Shown: positions 18,188 to 28,207 of the stretch, piece by piece
Position numbering within the stretch: the first letter of the stretch is position 1
Layout: every line of letters begins with the position of its first letter
Assembly: GCA_002894685.1 (NCBI GenBank)
Contig: NCRC01000001.1
Span: 62,001-126,000, forward strand
Reading direction: 5' to 3'
Length of the DNA stretch: 64,000 nucleotides
Source: Salinivenus lutea
GTDB taxonomy: Bacteria > Bacteroidota > Rhodothermia > Rhodothermales > Salinibacteraceae
Program-made: the position numbers and the translations under genes
The notes under the pieces: generated by a model
The model's input: the letters and a program-made list of their open reading frames with translations, nothing else
Databases searched by the model: none
What the model was told of the DNA's origin: nothing

Positions 18188-18222
18188 CGGCCGGTGGGTC
18201 TTCGGACCCATCGGCCGTTTTT
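18188..18222 (+). terminator. Strong rho-independent terminator
   Basis: A 13-bp stem (18188-18200 with 18205-18217, one G-T pair) closes on a TTCG tetraloop. TTTTTGTTTTT follows. It sits 29 bases after the TPR gene stop and separates that gene from eno. Confidence 0.93.
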
Positions 18223-18320
18223 GTTTTTATCCCTGACTTCTCGGCCCACCCTCACGGAGGGTTGACGCGATGCCTGTTGAGCTTCTGCGCACTCGTGGGC
18301 TACATTGGATGTACAGTTGA

Positions 18321-19667
<1,347 letters not shown>

Positions 19668-19679
19668 CGCCCCGCTCCC

Positions 19680-19982
19680 ATGTCTCTCTCCGGCTCTTCC
19701 CCCCGCGATGCGCTTTGGCGCTGGGGCCTCGCAACGGCCCTGGTGGGTCTCCTGCTGTGGGTCACCTTCTTTGATAGCCACAGCCTCCTCCAGCGCTACC
19801 GATGGCACCAGGAGCACGAGGCCCTGACGTCGGAGAACCAGGAGCTCCGAACCACCATTCAGGACCTCCAGGAGCGCATCGACCGCCCCCTGCCCGACTC
19901 CGCGGTCGAGCGGATTGCCCGCGAGGAGTATGGCATGAAGCGTCCCGGAGAGAAGGTGTACCGCCTTCAGCGGACCCCGTAG
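19680..19982 (+). CDS. FtsB/DivIC-family septum formation protein
   Basis: 100 residues with the FtsB/DivIC layout: a short cytoplasmic N-terminus, one membrane helix (LATALVGLLLWVTFF, about residues 17-31), a coiled coil (HEALTSENQELRTTIQDLQE), and the closing VERIAREEYGMKRPGEKVY. Such proteins bridge FtsL and FtsQ in the divisome. It starts 12 bases after eno, a gene pair found in many bacteria. Confidence 0.9.
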   Translation: MSLSGSSPRDALWRWGLATALVGLLLWVTFFDSHSLLQRYRWHQEHEALTSENQELRTTIQDLQERIDRPLPDSAVERIAREEYGMKRPGEKVYRLQRTP

Positions 19983-20030
19983 TCCGGTTTCTTCTTCCCT
20001 CGTCAACCGTCTGTCCTTCCCTCTCTTCTG

Positions 20031-21002
20031 ATGCCCGAATACGCTGTTGGCCTTGACCTTGGTGGCACGAACCTGAAGGCCGGCCTCGTCCACCGCGAGG
20101 AGGGGCTGGTGGAGACGGCCCGCCGTCCGACGGAGGCCGACAAAGGCCCCGAACACGTTCTCGATCAGATGGCAGCCGTCGCGTCGGACCTGATGGCACC
20201 GATCGGCGAAGAAAACGTCCTGGGGATTGGGGTGGGCTCGCCCGGCGCAATCAATTGGGAGCGAACGACGGTGAGCCACCCGCCGAACCTCCCCGGCTGG
20301 ACCAGCATCAACCTGCAAGAGACCCTGCGCGACCGCCTCGGGTCCCTGGTTGTCGTCGTCGAGAACGATGCGAACGCAGCGGGCCTGGGATCGGCCCACT
20401 ACGGCGCAGGCGCCCCGTTCGACTCGTTTCTGATGGTCACCCTGGGCACCGGCGTGGGCGGCGCGATTATCTACCGCAACCAGATTTTTCGGGGAAGCAC
20501 GGGCGGGGCCGGCGAAATTGGCCACATGACCATCGACTACGAGGGCCCCTACGCCAACACGGGCGTCGCGGGGGCGATTGAAGGCTACCTCGGACAGTCG
20601 TTCCTCTCCGACCACGCCCGCGACCGCCTGGTCAATTACCCCGACAGTGCGGTCCACGAGCTGGTGGAGGGCGACCTCGACCGGGTGACCCCTCGGGTGT
20701 TGTCCGAGGCCGCCGAACAGGGCGACGAGGCGGCCCAAAACATCCTGGCCTGGGCCGGCCACAAGCTCGGCTGTGTGCTCGGGGCCGCGGTCAACCTGCT
20801 CGATATTCGGACCATCATCGTCGGCGGAGGCGTTTCCGGAGCCGGTGACTTTCTCCTGGCGCCTGCCCGCGACACCCTCCCGCGGTACGTCACCCCGGGC
20901 CTGCGCGACGACCTCACCCTTCGTCGCGAGAAGCGGGGCAATGATGTTGGGATGCTGGGGGCGGCGCGGCTCGTGTTTGAAGGGGCAGACGCCCACGTGT
21001 AG
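20031..21002 (+). CDS. ROK-family sugar kinase, glucokinase-like, lacking the zinc cysteines
   Basis: 323 residues. The phosphate-1 motif LDLGGTNLKAGLV (8-20), the catalytic ENDANAAGLG (Asp113), the TLGTGVGGAII nucleotide loop and GEIGHMTI (161-168) all point to an ATP-dependent hexose kinase. The ROK zinc motif, normally CxCGxxGCxE after the GEIGH segment, reads ANTGVAGAIE (175-184), so all three cysteines are absent while the Glu remains. Substrate is probably glucose or a related hexose; this is inference. It sits between the ftsB-like gene and lptD. Confidence 0.88.
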   Translation: MPEYAVGLDLGGTNLKAGLVHREEGLVETARRPTEADKGPEHVLDQMAAVASDLMAPIGEENVLGIGVGSPGAINWERTTVSHPPNLPGWTSINLQETLRDRLGSLVVVVENDANAAGLGSAHYGAGAPFDSFLMVTLGTGVGGAIIYRNQIFRGSTGGAGEIGHMTIDYEGPYANTGVAGAIEGYLGQSFLSDHARDRLVNYPDSAVHELVEGDLDRVTPRVLSEAAEQGDEAAQNILAWAGHKLGCVLGAAVNLLDIRTIIVGGGVSGAGDFLLAPARDTLPRYVTPGLRDDLTLRREKRGNDVGMLGAARLVFEGADAHV

Positions 21003-21081
21003 CGGCCCTCCCCTCCGGCAACGCCCATCTGGGCCCGGACCAGGACTGAACTCGTCGTGCTGTCGGTCGAATGCTCTCCCA

Positions 21082-24000
21082 ATGCTTCCGCGTTGGCTTC
21101 TGATTGGGATCGGGGGTGCCGCCCTCATGGTGTTGGGGGCCGCCCCCGCCGGGGCCCAGGAGCGTCCCGCCGACACAACCCGTGTGGACTCCGCTCGCGT
21201 CGATACGACCCGGCAGGTCCCCTCCGACTCCGTCCAGCAGCGCGCGGACCGGGCGGGCCCGCCGACCGCCACGCCGCAAGGCACCTCTCCGCGCGGGGCC
21301 GGGCCGGAAAGCCCAGGGGGCGCCGGCTCGTCGGACGCCGTTACCTTTTCGGCCCGGGACTCCCTCGTGATCGTCACGGACAGCGCGACCGGCGACCGCG
21401 GCTCCCTCCACGGCGAAGCCTCGATGTCTCACCAGGGCGCCACGCTTCGCGCCCGGACCATCGAGATGAACTTTAAGAGCGGCACGCTCGACGCCTCCGG
21501 CCCGCCCTCCGACACGGCCCGCAATTCCCGTCCGGTCTTCGAGCAAAGCGGCGGGAGCGGCAGAAGCGGCGGGGCGGGCGCCGGTCCGCTGGGCGGCGGT
21601 GGCGGATCGGGTGGGGGACAATCGTTCACCGGCGAAACCCTCTCGTACAACATCAACACGCGCCGCGGCCGGGTCGTGTCCGCCCGAACGCAGCAGCAGG
21701 ACGGGTACATCCAGGGCGGGGCCGTCAAGGTGTTCGAGGACAGCACCCTGTTCGTGCAGGGCGGGCTCTACACCACCTGCAACTGTGCCCCCGGAGAGAC
21801 CCCATCGTACTCGCTCCGCTCCAGCGAAATGAAGGTGCAGGGCAAGTGGGTATACACCGGCCCCATCCAGCTCTTTCTTTTCAACGTGCCCACGCCCCTG
21901 TGGCTGCCCTTTGGGTTTCTCCCCAATACGCAGGGACGCCGCAGCGGCCCCCTCCCGCCGAATTACGGACAGGACCGCCGCGGACTCTTTTTGAAAGACT
22001 GGGGCTGGTACTTCGCCCTGAACGACTACACCGACCTCACCATCCGGGCCGGCGTGTGGTCGCAGGGGAGCTTCGAGGTGCGGCCGCGCTTCCGATACAA
22101 CAAGCGATACAACTACAGCGGCGACCTCTCGCTCACCTACCGACGCGAGCGCGTCGGCGAGTCCGAGGACCCAAACTTTACGGACAGTCACCAGGGCGAA
22201 CTCGACTGGTCCCACGACCAAACCCTCTCCCCCACGGCCAGCCTCAACAGCAACGTCAACCTCGCCACCTCGTCGGACTTCGCCCAGCGGAACAGCGACA
22301 ACTACGAAGACGCGGTGCGGCAGGAGGTCTCCTCCTCCCTCAACTACCGGAAGCGGTGGCCTCAGGGGGGACGGCAATTCAATCTCAGCGCCAACCAGCA
22401 GCAGCAATTTCAGAGCGGAGAGGTACGCCTCACGGCGCCCGATCTCAGCTTCTCCCAGAATCGATTCAAGCCCTTCAGCCGCGACCGGGCCGTGGGGGAG
22501 CCCCGCTGGTACGAGAAGATCACCACCTCCTACGACTTCGATCTCACGAACAGTTTCGACTTCACGCCCCGAGACCCGCAGCAGCTCCGCCAAAATCGAA
22601 CCCCGGCGGACTCCTCCCTGGCCGACTCCCTGGAGCAGACCAGCATCGACTGGTACGAAGCCCTCTTCAACCGACAGAAATACCAGCTCGCCACGGGCGA
22701 CGACGAGCTCTTCGACTTCGAGGCCACCCACCGGATTCCGCTGAGCGCCACGTTTCGGATCGACCGCTTCAACATGTCGATCTCCCCGAACGCGAGCTAC
22801 ACGTCGGACTGGTACATCAACACGGTCCGCGTCGTCGATACGAGCGATGCGGGGGAGCGCTTCGAAACCGTAGAGGAGACCACGCCGGGCTTCTACGCTC
22901 GGCACAACTTCAACACCTCGCTGTCCGCCAGTGCCGAGGCATACGGGACCTTTCCCGTGGCGCTCGGCCCCTTCGAGGGACTCCGGCACCGGCTCTCCCC
23001 CTCCCTGTCCGCCAACTATCAGCCGAACTTCAACCGGCCGTTCTGGGGACGGACCCGCCCGCTGCGCACGCCCGATGGGACCCCCGTGGTCGACCCGGAG
23101 ACGGGCGAGGTTCGTCGCTACGACATCCTAACCGGCTCGCTGGTGCGAAGCAGTACCGAGCAGCGGAGCCTCAATTTTTCGCTCCGCAACGTGTTTGAGA
23201 CCAAACGCGTCCGCGTCGACTCGACGGGCGAGCGCGAGACCGACCGCATCACCCTGCTGAACCTGGACCTTCAGGGGCTGAACTACAACTTCGCCGCGGA
23301 CTCCTTCCGGGTCAGCGATAACATCCGGCTCAACGCCCGCACGACGGTCGAGCGCTTCGACATTACGCTGAACTCGACGTTTTCCCCGTACGCCTTACGC
23401 CCTGCGGGGACCGCCGACGGAAGCCCCCGCTTCCGGCGCATCGACCGGTACATGATCATCGAAAGCCCCTGGACCCCGGCCCGGCTGACCAACTTTCAGC
23501 TCGGGGTGAGCGGGGACTTTCAGAGTGGGGACGGGGGCGGACGAACGGCTCGCTCCGCGGGGCTCAATCAAAGAGGTAGCGGACGCGGCGGGGCCACGCA
23601 GGGCCGCCCGCAAGCCCCCTCCGGCGGCACCGAGCGCCGCACGCAGGTGCCCTCCTCCATCGAGGACCTGTCGGCCCTGGACCTCCCCTGGTCCCTGAGC
23701 TTTGACTTCAACTACCGGCTGAGTAAGCCCCGAAAGGAGGTCACCAACCGGACCGCCACGCTCGGCACGCAGTTTAGCCTGGGGCTCACCTCGAAGTGGC
23801 GCATCCAAGGCCGGAGCGGCTACGACTTTGTGGAGGGAGAGCTCGCCACCACCCGACTGTCGACGAGCCGCGTCGTGGGCAGCTGCGACTGCTGGGTGAT
23901 GTCCTTCAGCTGGGTGCCGTTCGGGCGCTTCCAGTCGTACAGCTTCAACCTGCAGGTCCGGAGCGGACAGCTCTCCCAGCTTCTGCAACTCCAGCTCCCG

Positions 24001-24099
24001 AACGCCGGGGGCGAGGGGCGCCTCGGCGGCTTCGGCGACCGGCTGCGCCAGACGGCCGGGAGCGTGGCGGGCGGACAGGGCGGTGGGCGCTTCCCGTGA
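21082..24099 (+). CDS. lptD: LPS-assembly outer-membrane protein LptD (OstA family)
   Basis: About 1005 residues. A signal peptide ends near GAAPAGAQ. Residues ~90-270 form the periplasmic OstA/LptA-like jellyroll (GSLHGEASMSHQGATLRART, GGAVKVFEDSTLFVQGGLYT), interrupted at ~156-180 by a Gly/Ser-rich low-complexity linker. Then come PLWLPFGFLPN and a large C-terminal barrel made of many aromatic-ending strands. Cysteine pairs TTCNC (~230) and SCDCW (~934) could form disulfides as in LptD. It inserts LPS into the outer leaflet. ATG 21082 fits the signal; the frame is open further upstream but overlaps the ROK gene. Another Lpt component lies at 25446. Confidence 0.88.
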   Translation: MLPRWLLIGIGGAALMVLGAAPAGAQERPADTTRVDSARVDTTRQVPSDSVQQRADRAGPPTATPQGTSPRGAGPESPGGAGSSDAVTFSARDSLVIVTDSATGDRGSLHGEASMSHQGATLRARTIEMNFKSGTLDASGPPSDTARNSRPVFEQSGGSGRSGGAGAGPLGGGGGSGGGQSFTGETLSYNINTRRGRVVSARTQQQDGYIQGGAVKVFEDSTLFVQGGLYTTCNCAPGETPSYSLRSSEMKVQGKWVYTGPIQLFLFNVPTPLWLPFGFLPNTQGRRSGPLPPNYGQDRRGLFLKDWGWYFALNDYTDLTIRAGVWSQGSFEVRPRFRYNKRYNYSGDLSLTYRRERVGESEDPNFTDSHQGELDWSHDQTLSPTASLNSNVNLATSSDFAQRNSDNYEDAVRQEVSSSLNYRKRWPQGGRQFNLSANQQQQFQSGEVRLTAPDLSFSQNRFKPFSRDRAVGEPRWYEKITTSYDFDLTNSFDFTPRDPQQLRQNRTPADSSLADSLEQTSIDWYEALFNRQKYQLATGDDELFDFEATHRIPLSATFRIDRFNMSISPNASYTSDWYINTVRVVDTSDAGERFETVEETTPGFYARHNFNTSLSASAEAYGTFPVALGPFEGLRHRLSPSLSANYQPNFNRPFWGRTRPLRTPDGTPVVDPETGEVRRYDILTGSLVRSSTEQRSLNFSLRNVFETKRVRVDSTGERETDRITLLNLDLQGLNYNFAADSFRVSDNIRLNARTTVERFDITLNSTFSPYALRPAGTADGSPRFRRIDRYMIIESPWTPARLTNFQLGVSGDFQSGDGGGRTARSAGLNQRGSGRGGATQGRPQAPSGGTERRTQVPSSIEDLSALDLPWSLSFDFNYRLSKPRKEVTNRTATLGTQFSLGLTSKWRIQGRSGYDFVEGELATTRLSTSRVVGSCDCWVMSFSWVPFGRFQSYSFNLQVRSGQLSQLLQLQLPNAGGEGRLGGFGDRLRQTAGSVAGGQGGGRFP

Positions 24100-24117
24100 G
24101 CCTCAACCGCGCCCGGG

Positions 24118-25296
24118 CTAGGCGCGCACGCCAAGGGCCTGCGTCACCTTGTCGGCCGCCTCTTTCAGCAGCACGGCGGACTCAATCGTCACGTCGCTCT
24201 CATCGAGCAGGCGCTTGCCTTCTTCGGCGTTGGTGCCCTGCAGCCGCACGATGAGGGGCACATCGATGTCTACGTTCTTTGCTGCCTGAATGACGCCCTT
24301 CGCGACGCGGTCGCAGCGCACGATGCCGCCGAAGATGTTCACGAGGATGGCCTCCACGTTCTCGTCCTTCAAGATGATGCGGAAGGCGGCCTCGACGGTT
24401 TCGGCACTGGCTGCGCCCCCAACGTCAAGGAAGTTGGCGGGGTCGCCACCGGCCAGCTTAATGATGTCCATCGTCGCCATCGCCAGCCCGGCCCCGTTCA
24501 CCATGCAGCCGACATTCCCGTCAAGCTTGATGTAGCTGAGCCCGTGCTCGCCGGCCTCCACCTCGGTAGGGTCTTCCTCGTGGAGATCGCGGAGGTCCTC
24601 CAGATCCGGGTGGCGGAAGAGCGCATTGTCGTCGAGGTTGATTTTGGCATCCACCGCAGCAATGTCGCCCGACGGCGTTCGGACGAGGGGGTTAATCTCG
24701 GCCAGGGTGCTGTCGGTCGCCTCGAAGGTCTCATACAGCCCCGTAATCGCCGACACGGCCTGCTTGAAGGCATCCCCCTCCAGGTTCATCGCGAAGGCCA
24801 GGCGACGGGCGTGAAACGGCTGGAGCCCAATCGACGGATCCACCCACACCTTCTCAATTTTCTCCGGGGACTCCTCGGCCACCGTCTCGATGTCGACCCC
24901 GCCCTCTGTCGACACCATGATCACGTTCATGCTCTTCTCGCGATCGAGGGTGACGCCGAGATAGTACTCCTGCGCAATGTCGACCCCTTCGGTCACGAGA
25001 ATCTTCCGCACCTTCTGGCCCTCCGGCCCCGTCTGGTGCGTAACCAGGTCCATGCCCAGGATGGCCTCGGCGTGTTCGCGGACCTCCTCAATGCTCTCGG
25101 CCAGCTTCACGCCGCCGCCCTTGCCGCGCCCCCCCGCGTGGATCTGCGCCTTCACGACGAACAGCTCGGCGCCTCCCTGTTTCATCTCTTGCGCCGCCTC
25201 CACCGCCTCATCGACGGTCTCGGCCACGGTGCCCGGCGGCACGTCGACGTCGTGGGCGCGGAGAAGGTCTTTCGCTTGGTATTCGTGGAGCTTCAT
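24118..25296 (-). CDS. sucC: Succinyl-CoA ligase, beta subunit
   Basis: TCA-cycle enzyme making ATP or GTP from succinyl-CoA together with the alpha subunit. The 392-residue length is normal. The ATP-grasp domain begins MKLHEYQAKDLL and includes KAQIHAGGRGKGGGVK. The CoA-ligase part has LDGNVGCMVNGAGLAMATMD, FLDVGGAAS and VNIFGGIVRCD. ATG 25296 matches the universal start; codons back to 25356 are not family-like. The alpha subunit gene (sucD) is not adjacent and not in the window. It converges on lptD with an 18-base gap. Confidence 0.97.
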   Translation of the reverse strand: MKLHEYQAKDLLRAHDVDVPPGTVAETVDEAVEAAQEMKQGGAELFVVKAQIHAGGRGKGGGVKLAESIEEVREHAEAILGMDLVTHQTGPEGQKVRKILVTEGVDIAQEYYLGVTLDREKSMNVIMVSTEGGVDIETVAEESPEKIEKVWVDPSIGLQPFHARRLAFAMNLEGDAFKQAVSAITGLYETFEATDSTLAEINPLVRTPSGDIAAVDAKINLDDNALFRHPDLEDLRDLHEEDPTEVEAGEHGLSYIKLDGNVGCMVNGAGLAMATMDIIKLAGGDPANFLDVGGAASAETVEAAFRIILKDENVEAILVNIFGGIVRCDRVAKGVIQAAKNVDIDVPLIVRLQGTNAEEGKRLLDESDVTIESAVLLKEAADKVTQALGVRA

Positions 25297-25445
25297 GAGG
25301 CTGGCATAGGTTCGGTGAACGGACCGTTCGCTGGCAAGTAAATGATTGGTCCCCAAAAGGTCTAACCCGTACGCCGTCTTTGCGGGGTGTTCGCGGACGC
25401 CCCCGCCCTGCCCCGCGCTGACGCCCCGAACCCTCTCGGTGCTCG

Positions 25446-26528
25446 ATGACCACCTTCGACCGCCACATCATTGCCCGTCTCTTGAAGGGCTTTGTCTTCT
25501 TCGTGGGGGCGCTGATCGTCTTTTTCGTCGTGCTGCACTGGGTGGAGTACAGCGATGACTTCCTGGATGGGGGCGCGACCGCCCAGGAGGTCTTTACAGT
25601 GTTCTACCCGAGCTACGTGCCCGAGATCGTACGGCTCACCTCGCCCCTCGCCCTCTTCCTCTCGTGCATCTATCTCACCGGCACCCTGGCCCAAGAGCTC
25701 CAACTCTCCGCGCTTCAAACCTCCGGGGTCTCCTTGTATCGGCTGCTCCGCCCCTACGCCGTCGTGGGCCTCCTGGTCACCGTCTTCATGTTTGGCTTCA
25801 ACGGCTGGGTCGTGCCCCGCACAAATGAGGTGGTGGTACAGTACGAGAACGAATACCTGAACCCGGGCAGCGCCCCCACCAACCTGAACGAAATCCACCG
25901 CCAGAACAGCCCCGAGTCCATCCTGGCCGTTGGCTACTACAACCGCGACCGCAAGCGGGCCAATACGGTGTCCCTCCAGACGTTCGACGGGCCCTCGCGC
26001 CTGGCCCGCCGCCTGGACGCCGAACAAATGGAATGGATCGACTCGCTGGGCACCTGGCGACTCGAAGACGTCACCATCCGGCACTTTACGGAGGAAGGAT
26101 CCACCAAGCGGAGCGTCGCCACCCTCGACACGACGCTCCAGATCCTGCCGAAGGACCTTGCGCGCACGCAGAACGACGTCGCGGCCATGACCATCCCCAA
26201 CGCCCGCAACCACCTACAGGCGCTTCAACGGGCCGGCGTGGGGAACCTCGGCCGCTCACTCGTGGCCTACTACAACAAGTTCGCGTACCCCTTCGCCAAC
26301 CTCATCCTCATCCTCATCGGCATGCCCATCGCGGCCGTGCGGCGTCGGGGCGGGCAGGCCGCCCGGTTTGCCATCGGGCTCCTGATCGCGTTCATCTACC
26401 TGTCGATCCAGAAACTCGCCGAGCCGTTCGGGTACGCCGGCGCCCTGGCCCCCGCCGTCACCGCCTGGCTCCCGCATCTCGTGTTCGCCGGAGTGGCCCT
26501 CCTCGTTCTCTGGCGCACCCGAACCTGA
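25446..26528 (+). CDS. LptF/LptG-type LPS export permease (YjgP/YjgQ family)
   Basis: 360 residues. Three membrane helices in the N-terminal third (LLKGFVFFVGALIVFFVVL, the LALFLSCIYLTGTLAQ region, and YAVVGLLVTVFMFGFNGWV), a periplasmic jellyroll (~110-255), and three C-terminal helices (FAYPFANLILILIGMPIAAV, GLLIAFIYLSIQKL, LVFAGVALLVLW) are the LptF/G architecture. It works with LptB2 and LptC to push LPS toward LptD, encoded nearby at 21082. Whether it is F or G cannot be settled from the sequence. It is divergent from sucC and convergent with the cystathionine beta-synthase gene. Confidence 0.9.
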   Translation: MTTFDRHIIARLLKGFVFFVGALIVFFVVLHWVEYSDDFLDGGATAQEVFTVFYPSYVPEIVRLTSPLALFLSCIYLTGTLAQELQLSALQTSGVSLYRLLRPYAVVGLLVTVFMFGFNGWVVPRTNEVVVQYENEYLNPGSAPTNLNEIHRQNSPESILAVGYYNRDRKRANTVSLQTFDGPSRLARRLDAEQMEWIDSLGTWRLEDVTIRHFTEEGSTKRSVATLDTTLQILPKDLARTQNDVAAMTIPNARNHLQALQRAGVGNLGRSLVAYYNKFAYPFANLILILIGMPIAAVRRRGGQAARFAIGLLIAFIYLSIQKLAEPFGYAGALAPAVTAWLPHLVFAGVALLVLWRTRT

Positions 26529-26542
26529 GGCCGCCGCCCCGC

Positions 26543-27949
26543 TTACGCGGGATTCCCGTTGCCCACCTCGGCCAGGGCACTGATGAGGTCGCTCTTGGTC
26601 ACGACCGAGTATCCGTCTTCCGGCCCATGATCCACCAGCACAGCTCCCGCCTCCTGCTCAAGGTAGGCGGACAAATGCTCCAGGTGGAGTGACGCCGGCA
26701 CGACCGGGAACGGCGTGCCCATGATGCTCCGCACCGGGTCGTTCCGCGTCTCCGGGTCTTCGATGAGGCGGTTCAGGATGCGCGTCTCGGTGACACTGCC
26801 GACCACCTCCCCGTCGGCGTCGATCACTGGCATCTGCGAGATCCCCTCGTCGGTCATCCGGTCGATGAGGGCACCGATCTCGTCCTCCGGGGCGGCGGAA
26901 ATGACCTCCGCGTGTTTCTGCCGGAGGTTGACGACCTCCCCCGCCGTCACGTCCGGCTTGCTCTTCAGGAAGCCGTGATTCCGCATCCACTCGTCGTTGT
27001 ACGTCTTCGAGAGGTAGCGGAACCCCGAATCCGGCAGGAGCACCACCACCAGGTCGTCCTCCGTGAGCTCATTGCGGTGCTCCTTCATCCACTGCAGGCT
27101 GCCCGCCACGGCCATGCCGCACGACTGCCCGATGAACAGGCCCTCCTCCTGGGCCAGGCGCCGGGTCATCTGCATCGCAGGCGTGTCTTCGACCTCGACA
27201 AAGTCATCGACAATGTCGAAGTCCATGTTCTCCGGAAGAATGTCCTCCCCCACCCCTTCCGTGAAGTAGGGAAAGATCTCCTCTTCGTCGAAGACGCCTT
27301 CGTGGAAATACTTGTGGAAGACCGACCCAGCCGGGTCTACGCCAATGACCGTCACGTCCTCGCTCTGATCTTTCAGGTAGCGGCCCGTGCCGCTGATGGT
27401 GCCGCCGGTTCCCGCCCCCGCCACGAAGTGCGTGATCTGTCCCTCGGTCTGCTCCCAGAGCTCGGGGCCGGTTGTCTCGTAGTGGGCCTCCGCGTTGGAC
27501 GGATTGTCGTACTGGTTGAGGTAGATGGAATTCGGAATTTCGTCCGCCAGGCGACGCGCCACCGAGTAGTAGCTTCGGGGATCGTCCGGTTCCACGTTTG
27601 TCGGGCACACCAGCACCTCCGCCCCCAGGCCCCGGAGCACGTCCACCTTTTCCTGGCTCTGCTTGTCGGTCGTCGTAAAGATGCAGCGGTATCCTTTTGC
27701 AATGGCCGCGATGGCGAGCCCGGCCCCCGTGTTTCCGCTCGTGCCCTCAATGATGGTCCCGCCGGGCTCGATCAGGCCCTTCTCCTCGGCGTCCTCAATC
27801 ATGTTGACCCCAATCCGGTCCTTCACCGACCCACCGGGATTGAAAAACTCGACTTTGCCCAGCACCGTGCAGGGAAGATCCTCGGCAACCGCGTTGAGCC
27901 GAACGAGCGGGGTATTGCCGATGGTACCGAGTACGGAATCGTGCCACAT
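26543..27949 (-). CDS. Cystathionine beta-synthase (PLP enzyme with C-terminal CBS pair)
   Basis: Condenses serine (or activated serine) with homocysteine; related to cysteine synthase. The ~468-residue protein has a fold-type II PLP core: GTIGNTPLVRLN, NPGGSVKDRIG (PLP Lys), EGTSGNTGAGLA, the phosphate loop GAGTGGTISGTGRYLK, and LLPDSGFRYLSK. Two CBS domains follow (about residues 345-465: MTDEGISQMPVIDADGEVVG and the second ending KSDLISALAE), as in bacterial CBS and its eukaryotic relatives; no haem-binding N-terminal extension is present. ATG 27949 (MWHDSVLGTIGNTP) is the family start. The regulatory ligand is not predictable. Confidence 0.92.
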   Translation of the reverse strand: MWHDSVLGTIGNTPLVRLNAVAEDLPCTVLGKVEFFNPGGSVKDRIGVNMIEDAEEKGLIEPGGTIIEGTSGNTGAGLAIAAIAKGYRCIFTTTDKQSQEKVDVLRGLGAEVLVCPTNVEPDDPRSYYSVARRLADEIPNSIYLNQYDNPSNAEAHYETTGPELWEQTEGQITHFVAGAGTGGTISGTGRYLKDQSEDVTVIGVDPAGSVFHKYFHEGVFDEEEIFPYFTEGVGEDILPENMDFDIVDDFVEVEDTPAMQMTRRLAQEEGLFIGQSCGMAVAGSLQWMKEHRNELTEDDLVVVLLPDSGFRYLSKTYNDEWMRNHGFLKSKPDVTAGEVVNLRQKHAEVISAAPEDEIGALIDRMTDEGISQMPVIDADGEVVGSVTETRILNRLIEDPETRNDPVRSIMGTPFPVVPASLHLEHLSAYLEQEAGAVLVDHGPEDGYSVVTKSDLISALAEVGNGNPA

Positions 27950-28103
27950 GGATTGGCGGGTCGTTGTGAAGGAGAATGAGGATTGTGAAAGCGCTTCGGG
28001 CATCCGGCACGGCTTCAATGCCAAGCCGTCCCAGTCAGCAGGCCTCAGGGTCTGATGGCATCAATGAAAACGGAACGAGGGCCAAACAGTTGCCTCTTCG
28101 TAT

Positions 28104-28132
28104 TTGACGGTAACCCGAATAATCAAGATAAT
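28104..28132 (+). promoter_or_regulatory. Sigma70-type promoter for the hybrid histidine kinase gene
   Basis: TTGACG (28104-28109), exactly 17 bases, GATAAT (28127-28132). Transcription should begin near 28139. This rules out the earlier in-frame ATGs at 28055 and 28064 and supports ATG 28208 as the start. Confidence 0.72.
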
Positions 28133-28207
28133 GGGCAGCAGGGAGGATCTCACCCTGCGCCCGGTCCCCCCACTTGTCGACGTCGCCCCCACCGCCCGTT
28201 TTCCCCA

